From Actinomycetales bacterium SN12 (GTDB lineage: Bacteria > Actinomycetota > Actinomycetes > Actinomycetales > Microbacteriaceae): a stretch of 64,000 nucleotides of DNA. The stretch lies in NCBI GenBank assembly GCA_002837415.1, contig PJCV01000002.1, positions 1 through 64,000 of the forward strand, in the 5' to 3' direction. Both the position numbers and the translations under genes were made by a program. Positions 53,189-62,621 of the stretch are shown here, one piece after another (position 1 is the first letter of the stretch; each line of letters starts with the position of its first letter). A model generated the notes under the pieces. It saw only the letters and a list, made by a program, of their open reading frames with translations, made no database searches and was not told the origin of the DNA.

Positions 53189-55990
53189 TCAGCCGCGAGG
53201 CTTCTCGACGAGCTCGGTCGTCTCGATCTCGTCGCCGATCTGGATGTCGTTGTACTTGCCCAGGCCGATACCCGCCTCGAAGTCCGTGCGGACCTCGGTG
53301 ACGTCGTCCTTGAAGCGGCGCAGCGACTCGATGGCCAGGCCATCGGCGATGACGACGCCGTCGCGGATGACGCGCGCCTTGGCGTTGCGCGTGATCGTTC
53401 CGGAGCGGACGATGACACCGGCGATGTTGCCGAACTTCGAGGAGCGGAACACCTCGCGGATCTCGGCGACACCCGACTTGACCTCTTCGTACTCCGGCTT
53501 GAGCATGCCCTTGAGCGAGCTCTCGATCTCGTCGATCGCGGAGTAGATGACCGAGTAGAACCGCACGTCGACGCCCTCGCGGGCGGCCGCCTCACGGGCC
53601 TTCGGGTCGGGGCGGACGTTGAAGCCCACGATGATCGCGTTGTCGATCGTCGCCAGGTTCACATCCGACTCGGTGACTGCACCGACGCCGCGGTGGATGA
53701 TGCGCAGCTGCACCGAGTCGTCGACCTCGATCTTGAGCAGCGACTCCTCCAGCGCCTCGACGGCACCGGACACGTCGCCCTTGATGATGAGGTTGAGCGT
53801 CTCGACCTTGCCCTCTTCGAGAGCGCGGGTGAAGTCCTCGAGCGAGATGCGCTTGCGGGCCTTGGCCAGCAGGGCGTTGCGCTGAACGGCTTCGCGCTTC
53901 TCGGCGATCTGACGCGCCATCCGGTCTTCCTCGGTGACGATGAAGACGTCGCCGGCGCGCGGCACGGAGTTCAGACCCTGCACCTGCACCGGGCGCGACG
54001 GTGCGGCGTACTCCACCGCATCGCCGTTCTCGTCGAGCATGGCGCGCACCCGGCCATAGGCGGTGCCGGCGACGATCGAGTCGCCGACGTGCAGCGTTCC
54101 GGACTGGATCAGCACGGTGGCGACCGAACCGCGGCCCTTGTCGAGCTTCGCCTCGATGGCGACACCGCGGGCTGCCTTGTTCGGGTTGGCCGTGAGGTCG
54201 AGACCGGCGTCGGCCGTCAGCAGGACGGCGTCGACAAGCTCCTGGATGCCCGTGCCGTTGCGCGCCGAGACGTCGACGAACAGCACGTCGCCGCCGTACT
54301 CCTCGGCGACCAGTCCGTACTCGGTGAGCTGCTGGCGCACCTTGCTCGGGTTCGCCTCGGGCTTGTCGACCTTGTTGACCGCGACCACGATCGGGACCTG
54401 AGCGGCCTGCGCGTGGTTCAGCGCCTCCACCGTCTGCGGCATGATGCCGTCGTCGGCGGCGACTACGAGGATCGCGATGTCGGTCACCTGCGCACCACGA
54501 GCACGCATGGCGGTGAACGCCTCGTGACCGGGGGTGTCGATGAAGGTGACCGCGCGGTCGATGCCGTCGTGCTCGGTCCAGATCTGGTACGCGCCGATGT
54601 GCTGCGTGATGCCACCGGCCTCGCCCTCGATGACGTTGGACTGGCGGATCGCGTCGAGCAGACGGGTCTTACCGTGATCGACGTGACCCATGACGGTGAC
54701 CACCGGCGGGCGGATCTCGAGATCCTCGCCGCTCTCGGCGTCGAGCTCGCCCTCCAGGTCGAGACCGAAGCCCTCGAGGAGCTCCTTGTCCTCGTCCTCC
54801 GGCGAGACCATCTGGATCTTGTAGCCCAGCTCCTCACCCAGCACCTCGAAGGTGGCCTCGTCGAGCGACTCGGTGGCCGTGGCCATCTCGCCCAGGTTGA
54901 AGAGGATGGTGACCAGCGTTCCGGGCTGGACGGTGTAGCCGTTCAGTGCCTCGAGCTTGTCTGCGAAGTCCGCGATGGATGCGCCGCGGCGCAGGCGGAT
55001 GATCTCGCCGTTGCCCTTCGAGACGTTGATGCCGCCGACGACCGGCGCCGACCGCATCTCGAACTCTTGGCGCTTCGCCCGACGCGACTTGCGCTGCTTG
55101 CTCTTGCCGCCGCCCTTGCCGAAGGCACCAGCGGTGCCACCGCCGGGTCCACGGCCACGGCCGCCACCGCCGCCGGGACGACCGGCGAAGCCGCCGCCCG
55201 GACGCTGGAAGCCGCCACCTGCACCTGCACCAGCACCGGCGCCACCGGGACGACCGGGGCCGCCGGGACGCTGCTGGAACGGAGCACCGGGACGACCGCC
55301 CTGACCACCGCGCGCACCAGCGCCACCGGGACGACCGGGACGCGGAGCGCCGACGCGGGGCGAACCGGGACGGGGAGCCTGCGGACGCGGGATGTTGCCG
55401 GGCGTCGGCCGCTGGCCCATGCCCTGCTGCGACGCGAACGGGTTGTTGCCCGGACGGGGACCGGCGGGACGCTGTCCCATGCCCTGTGCGGACGAGAACG
55501 GGTTGTTGCCGGGGCGCGGAGCTCCCGGCTTGGGGGCGCCACCGGGCTTCGGTGCGCTGTCGCCGGCAGCGGGAGTGCTGCCGCTGGGCTTCGGAGCCGC
55601 GGGCTTGGCCGGCCCGGGCGTGGGTGCACCGGACGTCGCTGCGGGAGCGGCGGGCTCAGCCGCAGGAGCGGCAGCGGCGGGCTCAGCGGGGGCCTCGGCG
55701 GGCGCCTCGACCGGAGCCGCCTTCTTGGCGGGTCCCGGCTTGGGGCCGGGCGTCGGCGCCTTGGACGACGCGGGGGCGGACTTGGCCGCCGGCTTCGCCT
55801 CGGTCTTCTCTGCCGGCTTCGCGTTCGGGTCGGCCTCGATCGCGGCGCGCAGCTTGCGCGCCACAGGGGGCTCGACCGTCGAAGACGGGCTCTTCACGAA
55901 CTCGCCGAGCTCCTTGAGCTTGGCGAGCGCGAACTTGCTGTCGACGCCGAGTTCGGCGGCGATCTCGTGCACACGTGGTTTGGCAGCCAC
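53189..55990 (-). CDS. infB: Translation initiation factor IF-2
   Basis: IF-2 positions initiator tRNA on the 30S subunit. The 933-aa protein has an IF2_N module at the N-terminus, then a 250-residue Ala/Pro/Gly/Arg-rich linker containing two copies of a RPGNNPF..QGMGQRP motif and a long Gly-rich run. The G domain follows ([12 protein letters not shown] at about 430, [12 protein letters not shown]), then domains II-IV. Such low-complexity linkers are typical of actinobacterial IF-2. Confidence 0.97.
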   Translation of the reverse strand: MAAKPRVHEIAAELGVDSKFALAKLKELGEFVKSPSSTVEPPVARKLRAAIEADPNAKPAEKTEAKPAAKSAPASSKAPTPGPKPGPAKKAAPVEAPAEAPAEPAAAAPAAEPAAPAATSGAPTPGPAKPAAPKPSGSTPAAGDSAPKPGGAPKPGAPRPGNNPFSSAQGMGQRPAGPRPGNNPFASQQGMGQRPTPGNIPRPQAPRPGSPRVGAPRPGRPGGAGARGGQGGRPGAPFQQRPGGPGRPGGAGAGAGAGGGFQRPGGGFAGRPGGGGGRGRGPGGGTAGAFGKGGGKSKQRKSRRAKRQEFEMRSAPVVGGINVSKGNGEIIRLRRGASIADFADKLEALNGYTVQPGTLVTILFNLGEMATATESLDEATFEVLGEELGYKIQMVSPEDEDKELLEGFGLDLEGELDAESGEDLEIRPPVVTVMGHVDHGKTRLLDAIRQSNVIEGEAGGITQHIGAYQIWTEHDGIDRAVTFIDTPGHEAFTAMRARGAQVTDIAILVVAADDGIMPQTVEALNHAQAAQVPIVVAVNKVDKPEANPSKVRQQLTEYGLVAEEYGGDVLFVDVSARNGTGIQELVDAVLLTADAGLDLTANPNKAARGVAIEAKLDKGRGSVATVLIQSGTLHVGDSIVAGTAYGRVRAMLDENGDAVEYAAPSRPVQVQGLNSVPRAGDVFIVTEEDRMARQIAEKREAVQRNALLAKARKRISLEDFTRALEEGKVETLNLIIKGDVSGAVEALEESLLKIEVDDSVQLRIIHRGVGAVTESDVNLATIDNAIIVGFNVRPDPKAREAAAREGVDVRFYSVIYSAIDEIESSLKGMLKPEYEEVKSGVAEIREVFRSSKFGNIAGVIVRSGTITRNAKARVIRDGVVIADGLAIESLRRFKDDVTEVRTDFEAGIGLGKYNDIQIGDEIETTELVEKPRG

Positions 55991-56084
55991 AATTCTCCTG
56001 TCTGGGTCGGTCCGCCCAGGCAGGGCAGACCACTAGTCGCGGACGGGTCTCATTTCGAGCCGTTCACTTTGTTTCCATAGCCGT

Positions 56085-56357
56085 TCAGCCTTTGTTCCGG
56101 TGGAAGTGCCGTTGGATGGTCTGCGCGTCCTCCGCCTCGGGAAACCCGATGGACGGCGGCACGCGGAGTGCTCGTGCGAAGGCCCGTCGCCGCAGGGCGG
56201 TGTCGAGGCACTCGGGCGACGGATGCAGCCACGCGCCCCTCCCCGGCAGAGCAGCCCGCTCGTCGACGACGAGCCGGTCGTTCTGCACGACCACCCTGAT
56301 CAGGGCGGACCGAGAGGCACGACCGCGGCAGCCTACGCACGTTCGTACAGGATCCAT
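56085..56357 (-). CDS. ylxR: YlxR family RNA-binding protein (DUF448)
   Basis: The 90-aa protein shows the YlxR motif RTCVGCRGRASRSALIRVV and GRGAWLHPSPECLD. It is nearly always found between nusA and infB; in some bacteria YlxR is nucleoid-associated or interacts with RNase P RNA. ATG 56357 (MDPVRTCVGCR) is chosen since an upstream in-frame ATG adds an atypical basic stretch. Confidence 0.92.
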   Translation of the reverse strand: MDPVRTCVGCRGRASRSALIRVVVQNDRLVVDERAALPGRGAWLHPSPECLDTALRRRAFARALRVPPSIGFPEAEDAQTIQRHFHRNKG

Positions 56358-56417
56358 CTTACACCTCGGCGCATCGACCGACGCCCGCCGCACCGCGAGC
56401 GGACAGGTCGACGGGGC

Positions 56418-57401
56418 TCACTCCATCACGCTGTCGGGCTGGATGTCGATCTTCGCGCCGGTCAGCTTGGCGGCCAGACGGGCGTTCTGCCCCTCCTTGC
56501 CGATGGCGAGCGACAGCTGGTAGTCGGGCACCAGCGCGCGGACGGCCTTGGTGCTGGCGTCGAGCACGAACGACGACGTGACCTTCGCCGGCGACAGCGC
56601 GTGCGCGACGAAGGTCGCGAGGTCGGGGTGGTGGTCGACGATGTCGATCTTCTCCCCCGCGAGCTCCTCGGTCACCGCGCGGACGCGGCGGCCCATCTCC
56701 CCGATGCACGAGCCCTTGGCATTGACCGACGGGTCATTGGCCTTCACGGCGATCTTGGTGCGGTGCCCGGCCTCGCGGGCGAGGGAGACGATCTCGACGA
56801 GGCCGCCGGCGATCTCGGGCACCTCGAGGGCGAACAGCTTGCGGACGAGCCCAGGGTGCGTGCGCGAGACGGTGATCTGCGGGCCCTTGGCCCCCTTGGC
56901 GACGCTCGTCACGTAGACGCGCAGACGGCGTCCGTGCGTGTACTCCTCACCCGGCACCTGCTCCTCGGGCGGGAGGATCCCCTCGACGCTGCCGAGGTCC
57001 ACATGGATCATGCGCGGGTTCGGGCCCTGCTGGATGACGCCGGCGACGATGTCGCCCTCCTTGCCGCGGAATTCGCCCAGCACGGCGTCGTCCGCGATGT
57101 CGCGCAGACGCTGGCTGATGACCTGCTTCGCGGCGTACGCGGCGATGCGGCCGAAGTTCTCGGGAGTGGCCTCCTCCTCGCCGATCACCGCGTCCTCGTC
57201 ATCGCGCACGGGCTGCAGCACCGCGACGTGACCGGTCTTGCGGTCCAGCTCCACGCGCACTCCGGCCGGGACGGCGCCGTCTTCCGAGACGTGCTTGCCG
57301 TAGGCGGTGAGGATGGCCTGCTCGATGATCGACACGAGTTCGTCGAAGGGAATCGCCTTCTCCTTCTCGATTCCGCGCAGCAGTGCGAGTTCGATATCCA
57401 T
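56418..57401 (-). CDS. nusA: Transcription termination/antitermination factor NusA
   Basis: NusA binds RNA polymerase and nascent RNA to tune pausing and termination. The 327-aa protein has the N-terminal polymerase-binding domain ([17 protein letters not shown]), S1 ([13 protein letters not shown]), and two KH domains ([22 protein letters not shown] and [19 protein letters not shown]). GAGGAG precedes the ATG. It is the first gene of the cluster; rimP, which commonly precedes nusA, is not present here. Confidence 0.96.
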   Translation of the reverse strand: MDIELALLRGIEKEKAIPFDELVSIIEQAILTAYGKHVSEDGAVPAGVRVELDRKTGHVAVLQPVRDDEDAVIGEEEATPENFGRIAAYAAKQVISQRLRDIADDAVLGEFRGKEGDIVAGVIQQGPNPRMIHVDLGSVEGILPPEEQVPGEEYTHGRRLRVYVTSVAKGAKGPQITVSRTHPGLVRKLFALEVPEIAGGLVEIVSLAREAGHRTKIAVKANDPSVNAKGSCIGEMGRRVRAVTEELAGEKIDIVDHHPDLATFVAHALSPAKVTSSFVLDASTKAVRALVPDYQLSLAIGKEGQNARLAAKLTGAKIDIQPDSVME

Positions 57402-57537
57402 CAGCGGTCTCCTCTATTCAGCTCTCACCGCGGACAGACGCTCCGCGGGCATCAGACAAGAATAGCCGATCCGTCGCGACCGCACCGAGAGCAGGTCGCT
57501 CGCGACCCGGCGGCGATGCACGCTCATACTGGGAGCC

Positions 57538-58893
57538 ATGGAACGATTCGACACGGTCGTCGTCGGCGCCGGGATGGCCGGCCTCACCTGTGCGCGCATG
57601 CTGGCAGACGCCGGCCGGGCCGTCGTCGTGCTCGAAGCACGCGACCGGCTCGGCGGCCGGATGTCGACTGACCGCTCTGCGGGGTTCCCCGTCGACCTCG
57701 GCGCGTCCTGGATCCACGGCATCCGCAGCTCACCGCTGTGGGAGCTGGTGCAGGCGCTCGGCATCCCGACGCGGGAGTTCACGGTGGGCAGCTTCCAGGC
57801 CGGCGGGCGGCCGATGGAGCACTTCGACGGCTCGGGCATCCGGATGGATGCCGAGGAGGCCGCGCAGTGGGTCGCCGACATCACGCCGGTCGATCGGCAT
57901 CTGCTCGATGCGATCGCGCACTCCTCCGCAGGCGACAGCTACCTCGACGTCACCGAGCGCGCACTGGACGCCTCGGGACTGGATCCGGAGCGCATCGACG
58001 AGATCCGGGAGTTCTTCCGCCACCGCGTCGAAGAGCAGTGCGGCGCGTGGATCGGCGATCTCGACGCGCACGGCCTGGACGAGGATGCCATCGAGGGCGA
58101 CGAGGTCATCTTCCCCCGCGGCTACGACGAGCTGCCGCGGCGCATCGCGTCCGGCGTCGATGTGCGCCTCGCTCAGACGGTGCACAGCGTCGAGCGGACG
58201 AGAGGCGGATGGATCGTCCGCAGCGACGGGGACGCATTCGCGGCCGCGGATGTCGTGATCACGGTTCCGCTCGGAGTGCTGCAGGCGCAGGCGATCCGCT
58301 TCGACCCGCCGCTCCCCCAACGGGCGACGGAGAGCATCGCGCGTCTGGGAATGGGCGTGTTCAACAAGGTCTTCGTGCAGTTCCCCGAGCGGTTCTGGGA
58401 TGAGGGCACGTACGTCATCCGCGCGCTGGGCGAGGCCGGTGAGCGGTGGCACTCCTGGTACGACGTGTCGGCGATCAGCGGCATCCCGACGCTGCTCACC
58501 TTCGCCGCCGGCCCGCTCGGCCGGCACATGCAGACGCTCCCGGATGCCGAGGTCGTGACGGACTCCGTGCGCGCCCTGCGCGCCCTGTACGGCGACGCGG
58601 TGGGCGAGCCGATCGCCTCCTGGCTCACCCGCTGGGGCGACGACGCGTATTCGCGGGGTTCGTACTCGCACCTCCCGGTCGGCGCGTCGCACCGCGACCA
58701 CGACGCGCTCGCGGGACCGTTCCCGGGCGGACTGCGCTTCGCGGGCGAGGCGACCTGGGGCGAGGAGCCCGCGACCGTCGGCGGCGCCTATGCCTCGGGG
58801 CATCGGTCGGCGGAGAGCATCCTCGGGCATCAGATCGACAGAGCCGCGTTCGCCGCCGGCATCGTCGCCCGCGAGCGGGGCTCGGCTGGGTGA
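57538..58893 (+). CDS. Flavin monoamine/polyamine oxidase family FAD enzyme
   Basis: The 451-aa protein has the FAD motif VVVGAGMAGLTCARML (about residues 6-21) followed by EARDRLGGRM, VDLGASWIHG and a C-terminal FAD segment LRFAGEATWGEEPATVGGAYASG. These identify an amine-oxidase-type flavoprotein; substrates may be polyamines, amines or other CH-NH compounds. CATACT lies 7 nt before the ATG, a near match to the leaderless pattern. It is convergent with the LOG-family gene (3 nt apart). Confidence 0.9.
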   Translation: MERFDTVVVGAGMAGLTCARMLADAGRAVVVLEARDRLGGRMSTDRSAGFPVDLGASWIHGIRSSPLWELVQALGIPTREFTVGSFQAGGRPMEHFDGSGIRMDAEEAAQWVADITPVDRHLLDAIAHSSAGDSYLDVTERALDASGLDPERIDEIREFFRHRVEEQCGAWIGDLDAHGLDEDAIEGDEVIFPRGYDELPRRIASGVDVRLAQTVHSVERTRGGWIVRSDGDAFAAADVVITVPLGVLQAQAIRFDPPLPQRATESIARLGMGVFNKVFVQFPERFWDEGTYVIRALGEAGERWHSWYDVSAISGIPTLLTFAAGPLGRHMQTLPDAEVVTDSVRALRALYGDAVGEPIASWLTRWGDDAYSRGSYSHLPVGASHRDHDALAGPFPGGLRFAGEATWGEEPATVGGAYASGHRSAESILGHQIDRAAFAAGIVARERGSAG

Positions 58894-58896
58894 CCG

Positions 58897-59931
58897 TCAG
58901 CCCGCGGAGGGCAGATCGTTGATCGCGCGGATGAGGGCGTAGAGCTGACCGACGCTGCGCTGCTCGAGGTGCAGCGCCAGGCGCGGCAGCTCGACCACGT
59001 CGCCGGCGGCGCGCTCGACGTCGAGCGGCTCGGTGCGCTCGATGCGACCGGTCGCGCACATGTGCCCGAAGCGCTCGTTGAGGCTCTCGACCTCGGCATC
59101 CGTCGGGGTGTGCACCAGCCGCAGCACCAGCAGATCCTCGACCCAGCGAAGCGAGTCGTAGTTGCTCCAGAATCCGGTGATGCTGGCCGCTGCTTCCTCC
59201 ACCGAGTCGGTGATCAGCACGCGGTCGAGGTCGTGGGACGAGATCACGCCGGCCGGGACGAGGTGCTCATCGACGAAGCGCTTCAGGCCGCTCCAGAACC
59301 TTCCGTCCGGCGCGTCGAGCAGCACGATCGGCATCGGCTCGGCCTTGCCGGTCTGCTGCAGCGTGAGCAGCTCGAACATCTCGTCCATGGTGCCGAATCC
59401 GCCGGGCAGGCAGATGAAGCCGCGCGACTCCTTGATCAGCATCAGCTTGCGCGTGAAGAAGTACTTCATCGACACGACCTGCGTGCTCTCGGCGATGATC
59501 GTGTTGGCGCGCTCCTCGAACGGCAGGCGGATCGACACCCCGAGCGACATCTTCGATCCAGCACCCTCGGCCGCCGCCTGCATGATGCCGGGGCCCGCGC
59601 CCGTGACGACCATCCACCCGTCGTCGGCGAGCGCCGAGGCCACATCGCGCGCCTGCAGGTACAGCGGATCGTCCTCCCCGGTCCGAGCGGAGCCGAACAC
59701 GGTGACCTTCGGCACGTGGTGGAAGGGCTGGAACAGGCGGAACGCGAGGTGCATCTCCTGCAGCGCCGCCGAGGCGATCTTCAGATCGAGACGGTCGGTG
59801 TTCTCCATGCCCAGCGACAGCGAGGTCTGCAGCAGCCGCGCGATGAGACCTCGCTCTGCACGGATGCCGGCCTTGTCGAGCAGCGCGGTCAGCTCGTGGC
59901 GCAGGTCATCGTCAAGCGTGGCATCGGTCAT
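58897..59931 (-). CDS. LOG family protein (nucleoside monophosphate phosphoribohydrolase-like)
   Basis: The 344-aa protein has a Rossmann-like core with VFGSARTGEDDPLY, VVTGAGPGIMQAAAEGA and the catalytic PGGFGTMDEMFELLTL (about residues 172-187, PGGxGT-x2-E). Members cleave nucleoside 5'-monophosphates to base and ribose phosphate (cytokinin-type LOG, PpnN). The protein is longer than plain LOG (about 190-260 aa), with N- and C-terminal helical extensions. Substrate unknown. Confidence 0.88.
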   Translation of the reverse strand: MTDATLDDDLRHELTALLDKAGIRAERGLIARLLQTSLSLGMENTDRLDLKIASAALQEMHLAFRLFQPFHHVPKVTVFGSARTGEDDPLYLQARDVASALADDGWMVVTGAGPGIMQAAAEGAGSKMSLGVSIRLPFEERANTIIAESTQVVSMKYFFTRKLMLIKESRGFICLPGGFGTMDEMFELLTLQQTGKAEPMPIVLLDAPDGRFWSGLKRFVDEHLVPAGVISSHDLDRVLITDSVEEAAASITGFWSNYDSLRWVEDLLVLRLVHTPTDAEVESLNERFGHMCATGRIERTEPLDVERAAGDVVELPRLALHLEQRSVGQLYALIRAINDLPSAG

Positions 59932-59973
59932 GTCTCCACCCTGGCACAGCCCTCCCCGGGCGGCCCGGAGAGG

Positions 59974-61728
59974 TCAGCGGGTGAGTCGCGCGACCGCGTC
60001 GTCGACCGAGACCGATTCCCGCTCGCCGGTGACGCGATCCCAGAGCTCGACCTGACCTTCGGTCGCACCGCGACCGACGATCACGATCTTCGGCACGCCG
60101 ACGAGCTCGGCGTCGCCGAACTTCACGCCGGGAGACACCTTCACGCGGTCGTCGTACAGCACGTCGAGGCGGGCGGCCTCGAGCCGGTTCGCGATGTCTT
60201 CGGCCACGTCGAACGCGGCCTGATCGCGTCCGGCGGCCACGACCTGCACGTCGAACGGCGCGACGGACGCCGGCCAGATGAGGCCCTTCTCGTCGTTGTT
60301 CAGCTCGGCGATGATCGCCAGGATGCGAGTGACGCCGATGCCGTACGAGCCCATCGTGACGGTGACGAGCTTGCCGTTCCGGTCGAGCACCTTCAGCCCC
60401 AGCGCCTCGGCGTACTTCCGGCCGAGCTGGAAGACGTGGCCGATCTCCATGCCGCGTGCGAGCGAGACCGGGCCCGACCCGTCGGGTGCGGGGTCGCCGT
60501 CGCGGACGTTCGCGATCTCGACGGTGCCGTCCGCCGCGAAGTCTCGTCCGGCGACGACCGTGTGCGCGTGCTTCTGGTCGATGTTCGCACCGGTGATCCA
60601 CCGGGTGCCGTCGGCGACGCGGGGATCGACCAGGTACCGGATGCCCGTGGCCGACTTCTCACCGAGCACCGGGCCCGTCTCGGACCAGGGACCGATGTAG
60701 CCGCGCACGAGCAGCGGGTGACGCTCGAAGTCGGCGTCGGTGGCCGCCTCGACCTCGGCCGGCGCGAAGGCGACCTCGGCGCGCTTGAGATCGACGTCGC
60801 GGTCGCCGGGGATCCCCACGATCACGAGTTCGCGCGACCCGTCGAGGTGCGTCAGTGCCAGCACCACGTTCTTGAGCGTGTCGGCGGCGGTGAACTCGCC
60901 GTCGAGCACGGCGTTCGCGTGCGCGACGAGCGTGTCGATGGTGGGAGTGTCGGGCGAATCGAAGACCGTCGCCGCTTCCACGCCGTCCCAGCCGACGGCA
61001 TCCGGAGCGGTGGTCGTGTAGGCCTCGACGTTGGCGGCGTAGCCGCCCTCGCTGCGCACGAAGGTGTCCTCGCCGACGGGCGTCGGGTGCAGGAACTCCT
61101 CGCTTCGCGAGCCGCCCATCGCGCCGGCATCGGCCTGCACGATCGCGTACTCGAGGCCGAGGCGCTGGAAGATGCGCTCGTAGGCGTCCCGCTGGGCCAT
61201 GTAGCTGGCGTCGAGACCCTCGTCCGACGCGTCGAAGGAGTACGCGTCCTTCATCGTGAACTCGCGGCCGCGCAGCAGGCCTGCCCGCGGGCGAGCCTCG
61301 TCGCGGTACTTGTCCTGGATCTGGTAGATCGTCAGGGGGAGGTCCTTGTACGACGAGTAGAGGTCCTTCACGAGGAGGGTGAACGCCTCTTCGTGGGTGG
61401 GGGCGAGCAGGTAGTCGCCGCCCTTGCGGTCCTGCAGTCGGAACAGCAGGTCGCCGTACTCGTCCCACCGGCCGGTGGCCGCGTACGCCTCGCGGGGCAT
61501 CAGCGCCGGGAAGTGCACCTCCTGGGCACCGGCGGCGGTCATCTCCTCGCGGATCACCGTCTCGATCTTCGCCTTCACCCGAAGGCCCAGCGGCAGCCAC
61601 GCGAAGATGCCCGCCGCCTGCGGACGGATGTATCCCGCGCGGATCAGCAGCTTGTGGCTGGCGACCTCGGCGCCTGCCGGGTCTTCGCGGAGCGTGCGGA
61701 GGAAGAAATTCGAGAGACGAGTGACCAC
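59974..61728 (-). CDS. proS: Prolyl-tRNA synthetase
   Basis: ProRS charges tRNA-Pro. The 584-aa bacterial-type enzyme has [19 protein letters not shown], motif 2 ([20 protein letters not shown]), an editing insertion (about residues 225-385), motif 3 ([10 protein letters not shown]) and an anticodon domain. The GTG start at 61728 has TAGACT 6 nt upstream, so the mRNA is probably leaderless. It is normally linked with nusA-cluster genes; here the LOG and amine oxidase genes intervene. Confidence 0.97.
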   Translation of the reverse strand: MVTRLSNFFLRTLREDPAGAEVASHKLLIRAGYIRPQAAGIFAWLPLGLRVKAKIETVIREEMTAAGAQEVHFPALMPREAYAATGRWDEYGDLLFRLQDRKGGDYLLAPTHEEAFTLLVKDLYSSYKDLPLTIYQIQDKYRDEARPRAGLLRGREFTMKDAYSFDASDEGLDASYMAQRDAYERIFQRLGLEYAIVQADAGAMGGSRSEEFLHPTPVGEDTFVRSEGGYAANVEAYTTTAPDAVGWDGVEAATVFDSPDTPTIDTLVAHANAVLDGEFTAADTLKNVVLALTHLDGSRELVIVGIPGDRDVDLKRAEVAFAPAEVEAATDADFERHPLLVRGYIGPWSETGPVLGEKSATGIRYLVDPRVADGTRWITGANIDQKHAHTVVAGRDFAADGTVEIANVRDGDPAPDGSGPVSLARGMEIGHVFQLGRKYAEALGLKVLDRNGKLVTVTMGSYGIGVTRILAIIAELNNDEKGLIWPASVAPFDVQVVAAGRDQAAFDVAEDIANRLEAARLDVLYDDRVKVSPGVKFGDAELVGVPKIVIVGRGATEGQVELWDRVTGERESVSVDDAVARLTR

Positions 61729-61734
61729 GGGGCA

Positions 61735-61740
61735 AGTCTA
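61735..61740 (-). promoter_or_regulatory. -10 box TAGACT for proS, leaderless GTG
   Basis: TAGACT on the minus strand is 6 nt from the proS GTG. Confidence 0.5.
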
Positions 61741-61771
61741 GTGACCCGTGATCACCCGTCCCGGCCGAGGT

Positions 61772-62542
61772 TCAGTTCAGCGCGCGCGTGCCTTCGGGGA
61801 TGACGCCGTTCGCATACAGATCGCTGGCGAGATCCTGCAGGGTGGTGAGTGCCACGCGCTGGGTGAGCGGGCCGTACGAGATGCGCGAGACGCCCAGCGC
61901 CTCGTATTCGGCAGCGGCGAGCGCGCCCGGCAGACCGATGACGCTGACCTTGTTGTGGCCGATGCCGTCGACGAGGGTGCGGGTGGCGTCGGCGTCGAGC
62001 ACGCCGGGCACGAACACCGCCGTAGCGCCCGCGTCGATGAACGCGCGGCCGCGCTCGACGGCGTCTGCCAGCTTGTCGGCAAGCGGCTTGTCGCCGCCGC
62101 GCACGATCGCATCGGTGCGGGCGTTGAGCGCGAACGGCACGCCCTCCGCCTCTGCGGCCTTAACGATCGCCTCCACCTTCGCGACCGACTCGGCGAACGG
62201 CGCCAGACGGTCCTCGATGTTCGCGCCGACCACGCCGACGCCGATCGCGAGGCGGGTGGTCTCGCCTGCGTCGCCGTAGCCGTCGTCGAGGTCGGCCGTG
62301 ACGGGCAGGTCGACCCCGGCGGCGATGCGTCCGACGAAGTCGATCATGATGTCGCGCGGGATCTCACCGTCGGCGTAGCCGAAGGTCGCCGCAATCGAGT
62401 GACCTGCAGTGGCGAGAGCTTTCGTCCCGGGCAGGGCGGCGACGGCCTTGGCCGAGACGACGTCCCAGATGTTGACGACGCGCAGGATCTCCGGAGCGTC
62501 GTAGAGGTCGATCAGGGTGCGGGCCTTGTCAGCGTTCGTCAT
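61772..62542 (-). CDS. Isocitrate lyase/PEP mutase family enzyme
   Basis: The 256-aa alpha/beta barrel has VNIWDVVSAKAV, ATAGHSIAATFGYADGE, the metal-binding TADLDDGYGD and NARTDAIVRGG. It matches the PEP mutase/isocitrate lyase superfamily but lacks the KKCGH of true isocitrate lyases. Substrate could be oxaloacetate, methylisocitrate or a phosphonate precursor. ATG 62542 has TACCGT 6 nt upstream, which rules against a longer start. Confidence 0.88.
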   Translation of the reverse strand: MTNADKARTLIDLYDAPEILRVVNIWDVVSAKAVAALPGTKALATAGHSIAATFGYADGEIPRDIMIDFVGRIAAGVDLPVTADLDDGYGDAGETTRLAIGVGVVGANIEDRLAPFAESVAKVEAIVKAAEAEGVPFALNARTDAIVRGGDKPLADKLADAVERGRAFIDAGATAVFVPGVLDADATRTLVDGIGHNKVSVIGLPGALAAAEYEALGVSRISYGPLTQRVALTTLQDLASDLYANGVIPEGTRALN

Positions 62543-62548
62543 GCATTC

Positions 62549-62554
62549 ACGGTA
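62549..62554 (-). promoter_or_regulatory. -10 box TACCGT, leaderless
   Basis: TACCGT on the minus strand is 6 nt from the ATG at 62542. Confidence 0.5.
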
Positions 62555-62609
62555 GTGCCCGTGCCGCGGTGCGGGGCCGCTGTTACCCGAGGTTGCACAG
62601 GCCCCTGCG

Positions 62610-62615
62610 TAGGGT
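62610..62615 (+). promoter_or_regulatory. -10 box TAGGGT for the RNB gene, leaderless
   Basis: TAGGGT is 6 nt from the ATG at 62622. Confidence 0.5.
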
Positions 62616-62621
62616 GGGAGC

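Noticed and set aside
55077..55510. Repetitive GC-rich DNA within infB that might be taken as a repeat element
   Set aside because: It encodes the Gly/Pro/Arg-rich linker of IF-2, a normal feature in actinobacteria.
58969..61803. A 944-codon plus-strand frame
   Set aside because: It is antisense to the LOG gene and proS, with the same shadow-frame composition.
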